Below the pieces are notes generated by a model. It was given only the letters and a program-made list of their open reading frames with translations. It made no database searches and was not told the origin of the DNA. A DNA stretch of 64,000 nucleotides from NCBI RefSeq assembly GCF_963082655.1, contig NC_081554.1:99831273-99895272 (forward strand), in the 5' to 3' direction. Shown here piece after piece: positions 34,538-45,189 of this stretch. The translations under genes were made by a program, and so were the position numbers. Positions within the stretch are counted from its first letter, which is position 1. Every line of letters begins with the position of its first letter. Source of the stretch: Stomoxys calcitrans. Taxonomy: Eukaryota > Arthropoda > Insecta > Diptera > Muscidae.

Positions 34538-36960
34538 TAACAAGTAAAAGCGTGCTATGTTCGGCCGGGCCGAATCTTATATACCCTCCACCTTGGATCA
34601 CATTTGTCGAGTTCTTTTCCCGACATCTCTTTTTAGGCAAACAAGTAAGAGCGTGCTAAATTCGGCCGGGCCGAATCTTATATACCCTCCACCATTGATC
34701 GCATTTGTCGAGTTCTATGCAGTTCTATGAATAAGAACTGTTATCCTATTGGAGCTATATCAAGTTATAGTCCGATTTGGACCATAATTGAATGCTGATT
34801 GACATTGTAGAAGTCATTGTGTAATATTTCAGTTCATTCGGATAAAAATAGAGGTTCGAAAAGTCAAGATTCCAGATCGGTTTATATGGCAGCTATATCA
34901 GGTTTTATATCGATTTAGGCCATACTTAGCACAGTTATTGGAAGTCATAACAAAACACCTCATGCAAAATTTAAGCCAAATCGGATGAGAATTGCGCCAT
35001 CACTTGGCTCAAGAAGTCAAGATCCAAGATCGGTTTATATGACAGCTATACCAGAATATGAACCGATTTGAATTATACTTAGCATAGTTGTTGAAAGTAA
35101 TACCAAAACACTACGTGCAAAATTTTAGTTAAATCGGACGATAATTGCGCCCTCTAGAGGCTCAAGAAGTCAAGACCCAAGATCGGTTTATATGACAGCT
35201 ATACCAGATTATCAACCGCTTTGAACCATACTTGGCAAAATTGTTGGATATCATAACAAAATACGTCGTGCAAAATTTCATTCCAATCGGATAAGATTTG
35301 CGCCTTCTAGAGGTTCAAGAAGTAAAGACCTAAGATCGGTTTATATGGCAGCTATATCAGGTTATAGACCGATTTATACCATACTTTGCACAATTGTTGG
35401 ATATCATACCAAAACACGTCGTGCAAAATTTCATTCAAATCGAATAAGAATTGCGCACTCTAGAGGCTCAAGAAGTCAAGACCCAAGATCGGTTTATATG
35501 GCAGCTATATCAGGTTATGGACCGATTAGAACCATACTTGGCAAAATTGTTGGATATCATAACAAAATACGTCGTCCAAGATCAGTTTATATGGCAGCTA
35601 TATCAAAAGATGGACCGATATGGCCCATTTACAATACCAACCGACCTACACTAATAAGAAGTATTTGTGCAAAATTTCAAGCGGCTAGCTCTACTCCTTC
35701 GAAAGTTAGCGTGCTTTCGACAGACAGACGGACGGACGGACGGACAGACGGACGGATGTACAGACGGACGGACATGGCTAGATCGACATAAAATTTCGCG
35801 ACGATCAAGAATATATATACTTTATGGGGTCTCAGACGAATATTTAGAGTAGTTACAAACAGAATGACGAAATTAGTATACCCCCCATCCTATGGTGGAG
35901 GGGTTAAAAAAGGACATAAGAAAATATTTGCTCTGCTATTAGAGCGATATCAAGATATGGTCCGGTTTGGACCAAAATTAAATTATATGTTGGAGACCTG
36001 TATAAAATGTCAGCCAATTCGAATAAAAATTGCGCCCTTTGGGCTCAAGAAGTAAAATAGAGAGATCGATTTATATGGGAGCTGTATCAGGCTATAGACC
36101 GATTCAGACTATAATATGTTGATGGTCATGGCAGAATCCGTCGTACAAAATTTCAGGTAAATCGGATAATAATTGCGACCTCTAGTGGCTCAAAAAGTCA
36201 AGATCCAAGATCGGTTTATATGGCAGCTATATCAGGTTACAAACCGATTTGAACCTTATTTGACACAGTTGTTGAGAGTAAGAATAAAACACGTCTGGCA
36301 AAATTTCAGCCAAATCGGATAGGAAGTGCGACCTCTAGAGGCTCAATAAGTCAAGAACCAAGATCGGTTTATATGACAGTTACATCAAGTTATGAACCGA
36401 TTTAAACCATACTTGGCACAGTTGTTGAATATCATAACAAAACACGTCGTGCAAAATTTCATTCCAATCGGATAAGAATTGCGCACTCTAGAGGCTCAAG
36501 AAGTCATGACCCAAGACCGGTTTATGTGGCAGCTATATCAAGTTATGAACAGATTTGAACCATACTTGGCTCAGTTGTTGGATATCATAACAAAACACGT
36601 TGTGCAAAATTTCATCCCAATCGGATAAGAATTGCGCACTCTAGAGGCTCAAGAAGTCAAGACCCAAGATCAGTTTATATGGCAGCTATATCAAAACATG
36701 GACCGATATGGCCCATTTACAATACCAACCGACCTACACTAATAAGAAGTATTTGTGCAAAATTTCAAGCGGCTAGCTTTACTCCTTCGGAAATAAGCGT
36801 GCTTTCGACAAACAGACGGGCGGACATGGCTAGATCGACATAAAATGTCGCGACGATCAAGAATATATATACTTTATGGGGTCTCAGACGAATATTTCGA
36901 GTAGTTACAAACAGAATGACGAAATTAGTATACCCCCATCCTATGGTGGAGGGTATAAAA
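34538..36960 (-). mobile_element. HINE-A element interrupted by another HINE-A
   Basis: 3' head at 34538-34638 (ACAAGTAAAAGCGTGCTATG, TTCGGCCGGGCCGAA, CCCGACATCTCTTTTTAGGC). The next expected words (AAAAAAGGACATAAGAAAAT, TTTGCTCTGCTATTAGAGCG) resume only at about 35906 and continue to the 5' end (ACAGACGGGCGGAC, CGACATAAAATGTCG, ATGGTGGAGGGTATAAAAA). The uninterrupted arrangement is seen at 14826, 24287, 48036 and 57517. Confidence 0.85.
34639..35905 (-). mobile_element. Inner HINE-A element, nested
   Basis: A complete HINE: ACAAGTAAGAGCGTGCTAAA, hairpin TTCGGCCGGGCCGAA, about five units, a (GGAC)n array at 35725-35771, the ATATATATACTTTATGGGG block and ATGGTGGAGGGGTTA. It is inserted in an A-run after GGC in the outer element, with no obvious target duplication, as expected for rolling-circle elements. 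The head (CGAGTTCTATG, GAATAAGAACTGTTATCCTA) is a different sub-type from the outer one and matches 37061. The ORF at 35345-35791 is a repeat shadow. Confidence 0.85.
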
Positions 36961-37060
36961 AGCAAAATCAGCCTTTAAAATTTTTCTGTCTATCGGACAA
37001 GCTTCCTTACAATGCTGTTAGTGACAACTACGTTAGTTAATAATAATAAAACAAGTAAGA

Positions 37061-37917
37061 GCGTGCTAAGTTCGGCCGGGCCGAATCTTATATACCCTCC
37101 ACAATGGATCGCATTTGTCGAGTTCTATGCGCGGTATCTCTTTTAAGGCAAACAACGAATGTTGAATAAGAACTGTTATGCTATTGGAGCTATATCAAGT
37201 TATAGTCCGAATCGGATCATAAATGAATGCTGAACATTGTAGAGTCACTGTGTAACATTTCAGTTTATTCGGATAAGAATTGCGCCTTGTGGGGCTCAAG
37301 AAGCGAAATCGGGAGATCGGTTTATATGGGAGCTGCATCAAGCTATTGATCGATTCAGACCGTATTAGACACGTATGTTGACGATCATGAGAGAAGCCGT
37401 TGTACAAAATTTCAGCCAAATGGGATGCGAATTGCACCCTCTAGCGACTTAAGAAGTCAAGATCCCAGATCGGTTTTAATGGTTGCTATACCAGGTTCTA
37501 TACCGATTTACGCCATACTTAGCACAGTTATTGGAAGTCATAACAAAACACCTCATACAAAATTTCAGCCAAATTGGATAAGAATTGCGCATTCCTGCGA
37601 CTTAAGAAGTCAAGATCCAAGGTCGGTTTATATGGCAGCTTTATCAAAACATGGACCGATTTGGCCTATTTACAATCCCAACCTACACTACCTACACTAA
37701 CAAAAAGTATTTGTGCAAAATTTCGAAGAAGTAAAGCTTCCTTCGAAAGTTAGCGTGCTTTCGACAGACAGACGGACGGACATGGCTAGATCGACTTTAA
37801 ATATCATGACGATCAAGAGTATGCATACTTTATGGGGTCTCAGACGTATATTTCGAGGTGTTACAAACAAATTGACAAAATTAGTATATCCCCATCCTAT
37901 GTTGGAGGGTATAATAA
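37061..37917 (-). mobile_element. HINE-A element, full length
   Basis: ACAAGTAAGAGCGTGCTAAG, hairpin TTCGGCCGGGCCGAA, three units, ACAGACAGACGGACGGAC, the ATGCATACTTTATGGGG block and ATGTTGGAGGGTATAATAA. Its head sub-type (GAATAAGAACTGTTATGCTA) is the same as the inner nested copy at 34639. Confidence 0.85.
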
Positions 37918-38108
37918 GACCATGTAAATATACTTAAAACTTAATTTTCTTTTCAACAGCATTTCTCTGAATCACTAAAATACTGTGGATATGGCGTAAC
38001 GAAACTTCTATGAAAATTAATATGGTGCTTTCCTCTTTGCTGATTTTATATAATTGGGAATTTCTCCAAAGCCACTGAGAACTTAAAGTGTGAATGTTTT
38101 TATTTGAA

Positions 38109-39753
38109 TCTTATATATAAAAATCAATTTGTGTTTGTTTGTAGGTTAGTTTGCTTGTTTGTTTGATTGTTTGTTTGTTTGTTTGTATGTTTGTTTGTTT
38201 GTATGTATGTTTGTATGTTTGTTCCTTATAGACTCAGAAACGGCTGAACCAATTTTCTTGAAATTTTCACAGATGGTGCATAATGATCCCGTGGTGAAAA
38301 TAGGCTACTAAATTTTTTGATATCTGAAGGGGAGGCGGACCCTCCCCCTTACCCTAATTTTCAGAAACGCCAGATCTCGGAGACGGGTGGTGCGAACTAA
38401 GCGAAATTTTGTGTGCTCTCATATAGTACCCTAAAAATAAAAATTTGGTATCCAAATTTCGCAGGGAGTACCTATTGGGACCGCCCCACCCTAAAACCTA
38501 CCAAACATATATTTAGACAAATCACGACAATATGGGACTCTAATGAAAGGTATTGAGGATAAGAAAACGTATCTGATATCTAATTGTCGGACCAAGTGCT
38601 AGGGGGACCACCCCAAACCCCAAAACACCCCTTAATCGCACATATTTACCAACCATGGCAATATGGGCCTCAAATGAAAGGTATTTGCGAGTAAAATACG
38701 AATCTGATATCCAAATGTGGGACCACGTTTCTGGGGGTCCACTTCTTTCCCAAAACACCCCCCAAACAGGACTTATTTACTGACCATGGGAATATGGGGC
38801 TTAAATAAAAGGTATTCGAATGCAGAATTAGAATCTGATATCCAAATATGGGACCAAGTGTTTGGGGGGCCGCCTCTCACCAAAAACATCCCCAAAGGGG
38901 ACAAATTTACGACCATAGCAACATGGGGCTCAAGTGAAAGGTCTTCGGCAGTAAAGCACGAATTTGATACCAATATTCGGGAAAAGTGTCTTTGGGGCCA
39001 CCCCACCCCCACAACACCACCCAAATAGATAGTATTTTCTGACGATTGCAATATGAGGCTCAAAAAAGAGGGTTTTAAAGTGGAACACGAATCCGATATA
39101 TATTTTCAAGGCCAACTCACTGAGTGGCAGCCCATCCCCCAAAACGCGCCCCAAGCCGGCCATGTTTGTCGACTATGGAAATATGGGGCTCAAATTGAAG
39201 GTATTTGGGAGAAAACCACGTATCTGATATCAACATTAGGGGTCAACTATCTAGCGGAAGTCCCACCACCATAACAACCCCCAAATAGGACATATTTGCT
39301 CAACAACACAATTTGGGTTCTAAAGAGAGTGGAACTAAATATTCATAGTTTTTAGGGCCAATACCCCAAACAGGACATATATGCTGACTTTAGCAATAAG
39401 GAGTTTAAATGAGATTTGAAAACGAATTTGATATCCAATTTTGAGGCCAATGGCAATATGGGGTTCAAATAAATGATATATAGATATATGAGAAAGAGCA
39501 CTAAATCAGAAATCATGAGAATTTCGGGCTGAAATGAAATATTTTAAGAATGAAGTACACCTTACATCCAAACTTAAATTCGTAGACCAATAAAGATCAT
39601 ATGGGATTCAGAAAAAGGCACTTATATTGTTAAACTCTTAGTCAAGTTAGCATGGTATTTCACTAAAAGATCTTTGAAAATAAGTATTCCAAGGAAACTT
39701 TTGTTCTATATAAAATAAAAGAAGGCGCAACGGAGCGGCCCCATGTCAGCTAG
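38109..39753 (+). mobile_element. Non-autonomous Helitron with both ends
   Basis: 5' end TCTTATATATAAAAATCAAT after an A, followed by a (GTTT)n tract (about 38137-38223) and AACGGCTGAACCAATTTTC. 3' end GCGCAACGGAGCGGCCCC, ATGTCAGCTAG, then T. TC...CTAG with A and T outside is the classic Helitron boundary. The body is about seven units of roughly 130 bp. The first 500 bp differ from 32645-33145 at only a few positions. There is no Rep or helicase sequence. ORFs at 38717-39028, 38773-39063 and 38540-38758 are unit shadows. Confidence 0.85.
38137..38223 (+). repeat. (GTTT)n / (GTAT)n microsatellite
   Basis: About 85 bp of GTTT units with GTAT and GATT interruptions, lying just inside the 5' end of the Helitron. 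It is missing from the 5'-truncated copy at 32645. Confidence 0.9.
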
Positions 39754-39879
39754 TTGTTAATATATATGAAAAACATATTCGCAAAGTGTATATATGAAAA
39801 ATATTATTAAATTTAAAACAAGATTAGTGTTAAAAAAAATATTAAAAAATAAAATTTTATTATGATGGTTCTGTTTTTT

Positions 39880-39950
39880 TGAGTGTAGAGAAGGCTTTTA
39901 TCTCCTTCTTAAACTCCAAGACTGTCCTGCTGGCAAACAACAGTAGTTTT
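39880..39950 (-). pseudogene. Small LINE-A RNase H scrap
   Basis: AGAAGGCTTTTATCTCCTTC and AACTCCAAGACTGTCCT match, with changes, 26980-27010 (GAAGGCGTTTATCTCCCTC, ACTGCAAGACTGTTCG). About 60 bp only. The rest of 39754-40210 shows nothing recognisable. Confidence 0.45.
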
Positions 39951-40212
39951 TCTGTTTTCTTTATTAAAATGGACGGAAATTTAAAGTGTGTCTGAACATG
40001 TTAAAAGTGGAAACTACATACTATCTGGTCAACACAACATTTTGAGCGAGTTGAATAGACTAGTTTCACTTGTGCAAATGATAGATTTTATTCGATGATC
40101 AAGCCTACGCAATCATACGCCATTGTCTAGCGTTCGTATATATTGACACAACTTCCGAAAAATGTACTTAAGGCATGCAGAAGTGTAACTTCAAGTTTCA
40201 ACAAAAAATATA

Positions 40213-41838
40213 CAGCGGTCAAAAAAAGTATTCATCATTAGCAAAATTGATAATAAATTCACTTATTTTGGGTAATTGAAGAAAATTTAAAGTAAACAAA
40301 TAATGCAGTTTTATGCAATAGTTTATTTTTCGTAATATGTTTTAAAATAAATTCAAAAAATAAATTTAATTAGCGCAAAAATGCAATTTTATATAATAAC
40401 ACCAAAAACAGAACAAAAAAAGTATTCATCATTGATGTGCTATCATCAAAGTCAAATTCAAATATTATTTGGGAATCCCCCTTTTCTGTTTTATTTAGTA
40501 AAGGAGGCTTTGCCCTTGACAGCAAATATTTAACTTCATTGAAAATATAGTTTTTGTCAAAATGGGTCGTAAGCAAAACGAGGTTTCTGATGAGGTAAAA
40601 GTTTTGATAATAAAACACCACAGGAATGGATTAACTCAAAAAACTATCAGTGAAATATTAAATAGACCACGATCTACTATACAATCCATCATCAGAAAGT
40701 GGACAGAAACGAAAACTGTTGACAATAAACCAAGATCTGGTCGACCAAAAGCACTTTCAGTTGGAGAAGTGCGTTGGCTAGTGCGGCAAGTTCAGAAAAC
40801 TCCGAAGACAAATGCGACCATTCTTCGTAAAAACACTATGGAATATTTAGGGAAGGAAGTTACTACACAAACAATTCGAAATACACTCAAAAGGCATAGT
40901 TACAGAGGAAGAACTGCACGTAAGAAGCCCTTTATAAATAAAATAAACCGAGTGAAAAGGCTAAACTTCGCAAAAATGTATGTAAAACAGCCCGAATCAT
41001 TTTGGAAAACAGTCATTTTTGCAGACGAGAGCAAGTTTAATCTTTTTGGGTGCGATGGAAAGGTCATAGTGTACAGAAAACCAAATACAGAGCTTGAAGA
41101 ACGAAACACAGTTGCTACTGTAAAACATGGTGGAGGTGGTTTAATGGTTTGGGGTGTATGGCGGCTTCAGGAGCGGGAAATCTTGAAATTATTAATGGAG
41201 TAATGGATCATAAGTATTACATTGACATTTTAAAGAGGAATTTAAAAGATAGTGCTGTAAAACTTGGGCTTGGTAATAACTTTCAATATTATCAAGATAA
41301 TGACCCCAAATATTCTGCTTTAAATACCAAGATGTGGATGCTGTATAACTGCCCCAAAGTCATTAAAACTCCTCCTCAAAGTCCCGACTTGAACCCAATT
41401 GAACATCTCGAACGCAAATTGAGAACGCGCAATTTTTCGAGCAAGAGTCAAATGCAACAGGTGATAATGGAGGAATGGACTAATATAGACCAAAATATAA
41501 CTGCTAAATTAGTCCAATCGATGTCAAACCGTTTAAAAGAAGTTATAAGACGCGGTGGTCGAATAACAAAGTATTAATTTTTTTAAATTATGTTATTTAT
41601 TTTTTTGTTTTTTTGCAATGATGAATACTTTTTTTGTTTAATTTTTTATGTTCAGCTGTAAAATGGCCCTTTTTGTTCCAATAAATACTATTTTTTTTTT
41701 TAAAACAATGAAATTGTGTACATATATATCACACAAGCACTACTGCATCATTAGTTTAATATGTTTTTATTCCAATTGTCTTTTGTAGACTTATTAAAAA
41801 AAAAAACATTGAATGATGAATACTTTTTTTGACCGCTG
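40213..41838 (+). mobile_element. Tc1-family DNA transposon, near complete
   Basis: Perfect 27-bp terminal inverted repeats (CAGCGGTCAAAAAAAGTATT start at 40213-40239 and its complement at 41812-41838) are flanked by TA at 40211-40212 and 41839-40. A second copy of the repeat core (AAAAAAAGTATTCATCATTG) lies inside each end, at about 40415-40434 and 41616-41635, giving an IR/DR arrangement with two binding sites per end. The 1626-bp length and central transposase fit Tc1 elements that move by cut and paste into TA. The intact ends make it a possible cross-mobilised element. Confidence 0.92.
40562..41577 (+). pseudogene. Tc1-family transposase with one frameshift
   Basis: Frame 1 (40562 to about 41155) starts 'MGRKQNEVSDEVKVLIIKHH', an N-terminal helix-turn-helix (residues 1-60, 'TQKTISEILNRPRSTIQSII'), a GRPK hinge (about residues 60-63), a second DNA-binding region and the first catalytic Asp in 'FADESKF'. 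Frame 2 (41149-41577) continues 'GCMAASGAG', second Asp in 'YQDNDPKYSA', and Glu in 'SPDLNPIEHL', with 34 residues between the second Asp and Glu (DD34E). The frame changes within TGGGGTGTATGG at about 41149-41158, where one base seems lost. After IEHL the usual Trp-containing residues are missing ('IEHLERKLR'), suggesting a small in-frame deletion. Joined length is about 338 residues, normal for the family. Confidence 0.9.
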
Positions 41839-41984
41839 TAGCATCTGGGTACCTTATACTACGTGTGTACATGAGAGACTGAGTGTAGCAGTCAAGTATG
41901 GTTTTGCTTGTGCGTTCTCACTAAACCATAAAAAATAGAAACATGGGTTTGATGTATTTGCTAGGGTAACGTATTAACGGTGGA

Positions 41985-42228
41985 GCGTACCTGGCATCAC
42001 TTTATCTGCCTTTCTACCCTCCGACGCCGCCACCCACGTCGGAGCTGCACGGCTGGTGAGGAAAGCAAAACAGACAGGAAACGAGGTACTAATAGGATGC
42101 GACGCGAACTCTCACCACATTTCGTGGAGTAGAACCAACACTAACAAGCGGGGCCAATCCCTAGCAGAGTTCTTGAATACTAACGACCTAATAACACTTA
42201 ATATTTGCAACACCGCTACCTTTGTCCT
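41985..42228 (+). pseudogene. LINE endonuclease fragment
   Basis: Encodes 'YLASLYLPF' / 'TSELHG' pieces and then the frame 'VLIGCDANSHHISWSRTNTN' and 'RGQSLAEFLNTNDLITLN'. 'GCDAN(S/A)HH..W' and 'RG..L.EFL' are the central motifs of the apurinic endonuclease of I/R1/Jockey-type LINEs, with the Asp and Asn of the active site present. Truncated both sides; its right edge abuts the Penelope-like fragment on the other strand. Confidence 0.75.
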
Positions 42229-43010
42229 CCTAAAGAGATTGCCTACGGTGTTGTTGCTTTTAAATGCTAATCTGTAGTTATTCCCGTCATATATATCTGA
42301 GTTTTTTAGACGTTCCGAAAAGCCAGGGATGTAAGAAAAATCTTCCAACACGGAAAAGGAAAAATCGCCAAAGATATTCGTTGATTTAATAATGATAACC
42401 ATTTTAGCTGAGGATTTTTCGTATTTTCTTCTCGTTCTCATTGTAAAAAATGGTGTCACTGATTTATAAAACACTCTCTATGAAATTTGTTGCTCTATAA
42501 ATCTTTATCCGTCGTGGATGTTTCGAGTGGAGATTAATTAATCTCTCTGACGCCGTATCCTTTTGGTACCAGTTTAGTTTCAGCTTGTTTTGCTGTCGTT
42601 AAACCATGGTGTTCAGATATGGTTATTTGTTCTCGCTCTCGTGTTCCATTGTAAACTGGATTTGTTTGTCAAATGAATTCAGTTCTCGGGGTGTATTTTC
42701 CAGTTCTGTTATTTTGTTATAACACAGAAAATATCGTCTACATATTACGTCAATTGTCTTGATTTTTTGGTTAATTTCTTCATTGTCACATTGAGCAATT
42801 CCTCCATTATGATGTCTGCAATAATCGGGGATCCCATTTGCATGCCTTTTCTTTGCTCATATATCTAGTCAATGTATGTAAAATACCTGGAGTCTTTTAT
42901 GCACAATGTAAGCATATCTATGAATATATTAATTGGGGTCTTGGTATACTCTTCCACGGGCGCCTCTTGGTCACCTAGGGCATTGAAATTTTGCAAACGA
43001 ACTTGCTAAT
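42229..43010 (-). pseudogene. Penelope-like element reverse-transcriptase fragment
   Basis: Minus strand, 5' to 3': 'FNALGDQEAPVEEYTKTPIN' (about 43005-42945), 'GMQMGSPIIADIIMEELL' (about 42845-42792), 'YVDDIF' (42744-42727, catalytic Asp pair), and after a broken part 'YIPGFSERLK' followed by 'FKSNNTVGNLFRRTK' (about 42333-42232). This order (GMxMGSP, YVDD, then the IPY.RG.SE-like linker) is typical of Penelope-like retroelements and not LINEs. The GIY-YIG endonuclease that should follow is cut off at the LINE junction. Several stops and frameshifts; the minus ORF at 42112-42474 covers the linker. Confidence 0.75.
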
Positions 43011-43082
43011 ACCTCAGCTCTAACCATTCCAAATTTCAAAGAGATATCTTTACCCGTTCTCACACAGCATGTTTTTCATTAG

Positions 43083-43375
43083 ATTATTTCGATTTTCTCC
43101 CACTGTGCTTTGGAGCACGGCTTTCGTGGCTAACAGACACCGGCACTTAGGTGGGGACACAATACCAGACATGAACCAACTTAGGGGAGTGAAAAACAAT
43201 TAAGGATTTTGTAAGTAGCACGGAAGTCCTAACTTAGATTTTTTCGAGGTTACTTTTAAGTATTTCGAGGGCACAACAAGCCGATTACCGGCTTAGGTGT
43301 ATGTTCATAGAGGCATTGGTCGGATTAATATCCGCACCCTCTTTTCAACCTGACCTAACCTAAGGTATATATTTT
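43083..43375 (+). pseudogene. LINE-A C-terminus and 3' UTR
   Basis: 'NRHRHLGGDTIPDMNQLRG'-like residues, 'IKDFVSSTEVLT' and a stop near 43234, then a 3' UTR (GAGGGCACAACAAGCCG, CCGCACCCTCTTTTCAACC) and the tail CTGACCTAACCTAAGG. It shows a small deletion relative to 61660 (GTGGCGTGGAAAAC becomes GTGAAAAAC). Confidence 0.75.
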
Positions 43376-43602
43376 GAATTTTTATTATCAAATAACTTTT
43401 GTACCATAAGGATTTTCTTATTACTGGTGGTGCAACAAGTAAAGTTTTTATAAATCGTGGTTAAGAAAGAAAAACAGCTTGAAAATAAAAGACATTAAGA
43501 AGAAATGAAATGTGAATAACACATGTTTATGCTTCTCATTGTTCTGTTTGTTTTGTGGAAATGGTTAGTTTTACCTTATTAATGAACTTTTACTAAACAA
43601 TT

Positions 43603-43750
43603 TAAAATGTACCAAATTCGACAGGACCCAACCTTAGAAACTCACCACCATGGATCCTGCTTAAAATTTGATCAAATGAATTAGATGAAGGACAAATGTG
43701 TAATTTATGTACCCAATTTCTGCGGGAGATCGGTTTAGATGGAGCTACAT
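43603..43750 (-). mobile_element. HINE 3'-end relic
   Basis: CAAATTCGACAGGACCCAACC, CTCACCACCATGGATCC and GGGAGATCGGTTTAGATGG fit a decayed HINE hairpin end followed by part of a unit. The element stops near 43750. Confidence 0.4.
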
Positions 43751-43796
43751 TTATGGAAAAAATAATAGCGGCAACAGTTACCAAGAATAACATTGA

Positions 43797-43945
43797 ACTA
43801 AAAGACTAGGGATTTTATCAGTAGCACGGAACTTCTAACTTAGATTTTCATATTCGAGTTTACTTTTTTGTATTTAGAGCGCACAACAAGCCGATTACTG
43901 GCTTAGGTGGTGGGCGCATTAAAATCTTTTCAACCTAACCTAAGG
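43797..43945 (+). pseudogene. LINE-A 3' UTR fragment
   Basis: GATTTTATCAGTAGCACGG, then AGAGCGCACAACAAGCCG and a tail TTTTCAACCTAACCTAAGG, collinear with 43205-43375. A short 3'-anchored copy of the kind made by incomplete reverse transcription. Confidence 0.7.
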
Positions 43946-43984
43946 AAACATGGTTACTTCTTGATTATAAGTAGACCTGTTTAA

Positions 43985-44440
43985 TTTTTAATAGATCACC
44001 GTTCATATAAATATAACATTAAATCTCAATTAATGGATGCCCTTTCGGCAAGAAGAATAGGGACACTTATCAAAACGATGTAACTGCTTATGAATTGTCT
44101 TCTATTTGTAACTTAAAATCTGAAAAGATAGAAAAACAATGGTTGATACTAATTCACATGCTTTATTGCAATATTAGCTTCGTAAATTATAGCATTAACA
44201 TTAGGTGTTAATGGTTCGCGGAGAGGAACGCACATGGAGGAACGAGAGAAATGGGAAATGTGAACTCTTTTCTTTCTTGAAGCTCCAGAGGTTTTCAATG
44301 TAGTTTAGGTCCGATGATTGGGAAAGGCCTTCCAAACTAGGTGCAGAAAGCGTTTGGAACTAGAATTCCGCTTGTCTGGACGAGTGCTTTAATTCGTGGA
44401 CTTACATGAACTGTCACTTATGTACGTGGTACTTTTCTCG
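43985..44440 (-). pseudogene. Tc1-like transposase fragment
   Basis: Minus strand around 44345-44285 reads 'QSSDLNYIENLW', the 'SPDLNPIENLW' motif holding the catalytic Glu of Tc1 transposases, preceded by a decayed 'GI.VP' segment. Sequence 44085-44205 (ACTTATCAAAACGATGTAAC, TATGAATTGTCTTCTATTTG, TGCAATATTAGCTTCG) also occurs at about 54625-54730, so both belong to one element family. No complete ends here. Confidence 0.55.
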
Positions 44441-44489
44441 GAATGGAAACATTTCATTACCTAAGATATCGTCGTTATCCACAACACTC

Positions 44490-45187
44490 ATTAGCCTTCT
44501 GGGGTGCTAAGGGCTTAATTAGTCAAATCGGTGGATCGGTTTATATGGGTGCTATATCTGTAGCGCACAGGTTAGCATGTCCGCTTATAACGCCAAACGC
44601 CTGGATTCAAATCCCGGCGAGACCACAAGAAAAAATGTTTCAGCGGTGGTTATCGCCTTACTAATGCTGGTGACATTTGTGAGGTATTGTGCCATGGAAA
44701 ACTTCTCTACCAAATAGTGTCGCTATGCATCTCACCATTCGGACTAGGCACTATCGGTCTGCACTCATTGATATGAGAGAACTATCCCATGTTCCTTAAT
44801 GGAATGTCATGGGAAATTTATAGACCGATTCGGATCATACTTGGCATGGATGTTGAAAAACAAAACTCAAGTCGTTGATCCAAATATCAGCCAAATCGAA
44901 TGAAAACTGAGGCTTCTAGGGGCTCAAGAAGTCAAATTGGGGTATCGATTTATATGGGGGCTATATCCAAATCTGAACCGATATAACCCATTTGCAATCT
45001 CCCATGACGTACGCGTTCGACCGCTATCGTGACTACGACAGACGGATGGATATGGCTAGATAGACGCAGAATGTCAAGACGATACAGAATATATATGTAC
45101 TTTATGGGGTCGCATATCTATATATTGAGGTGTTACGAACGGAATGACTAGATAAGTATACCTCCATCCTGTGGTGGTGGGTATAAA
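44490..45187 (-). mobile_element. HINE-B element split by a SINE
   Basis: Unit sequence GGATCGGTTTATATGGGTGC up to 44560, then the SINE, then TAGACCGATTCGGATCATAC from 44821. The 5' end has ACGACAGACGGATGG, AGAATATATATGTACTTTAT and CTGTGGTGGTGGGTATAAAAA at 45187. The 3' hairpin end is missing. Confidence 0.7.
44561..44820 (+). mobile_element. tRNA-derived SINE
   Basis: A box TAGCGCACAGGTTAGCATG at 44561-44579 and B box GGATTCAAATCCC at 44602-44614, then a body (GGTGGTTATCGCC, AATGCTGGTGACATTTGTG, GTGTCGCTATGCATCTCACC) and tail CATGGGAAATTTA. The same head-body-tail order appears at 45915-46230 and, reversed, at 57255-57470. The internal boxes would drive polymerase III transcription. Confidence 0.75.
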
Positions 45188-45189
45188 AA

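Noticed and set aside
40370..40621. 83-codon minus ORF within the Tc1 element
   Set aside because: Lies over the inverted-repeat region and transposase start on the opposite strand; no motif.
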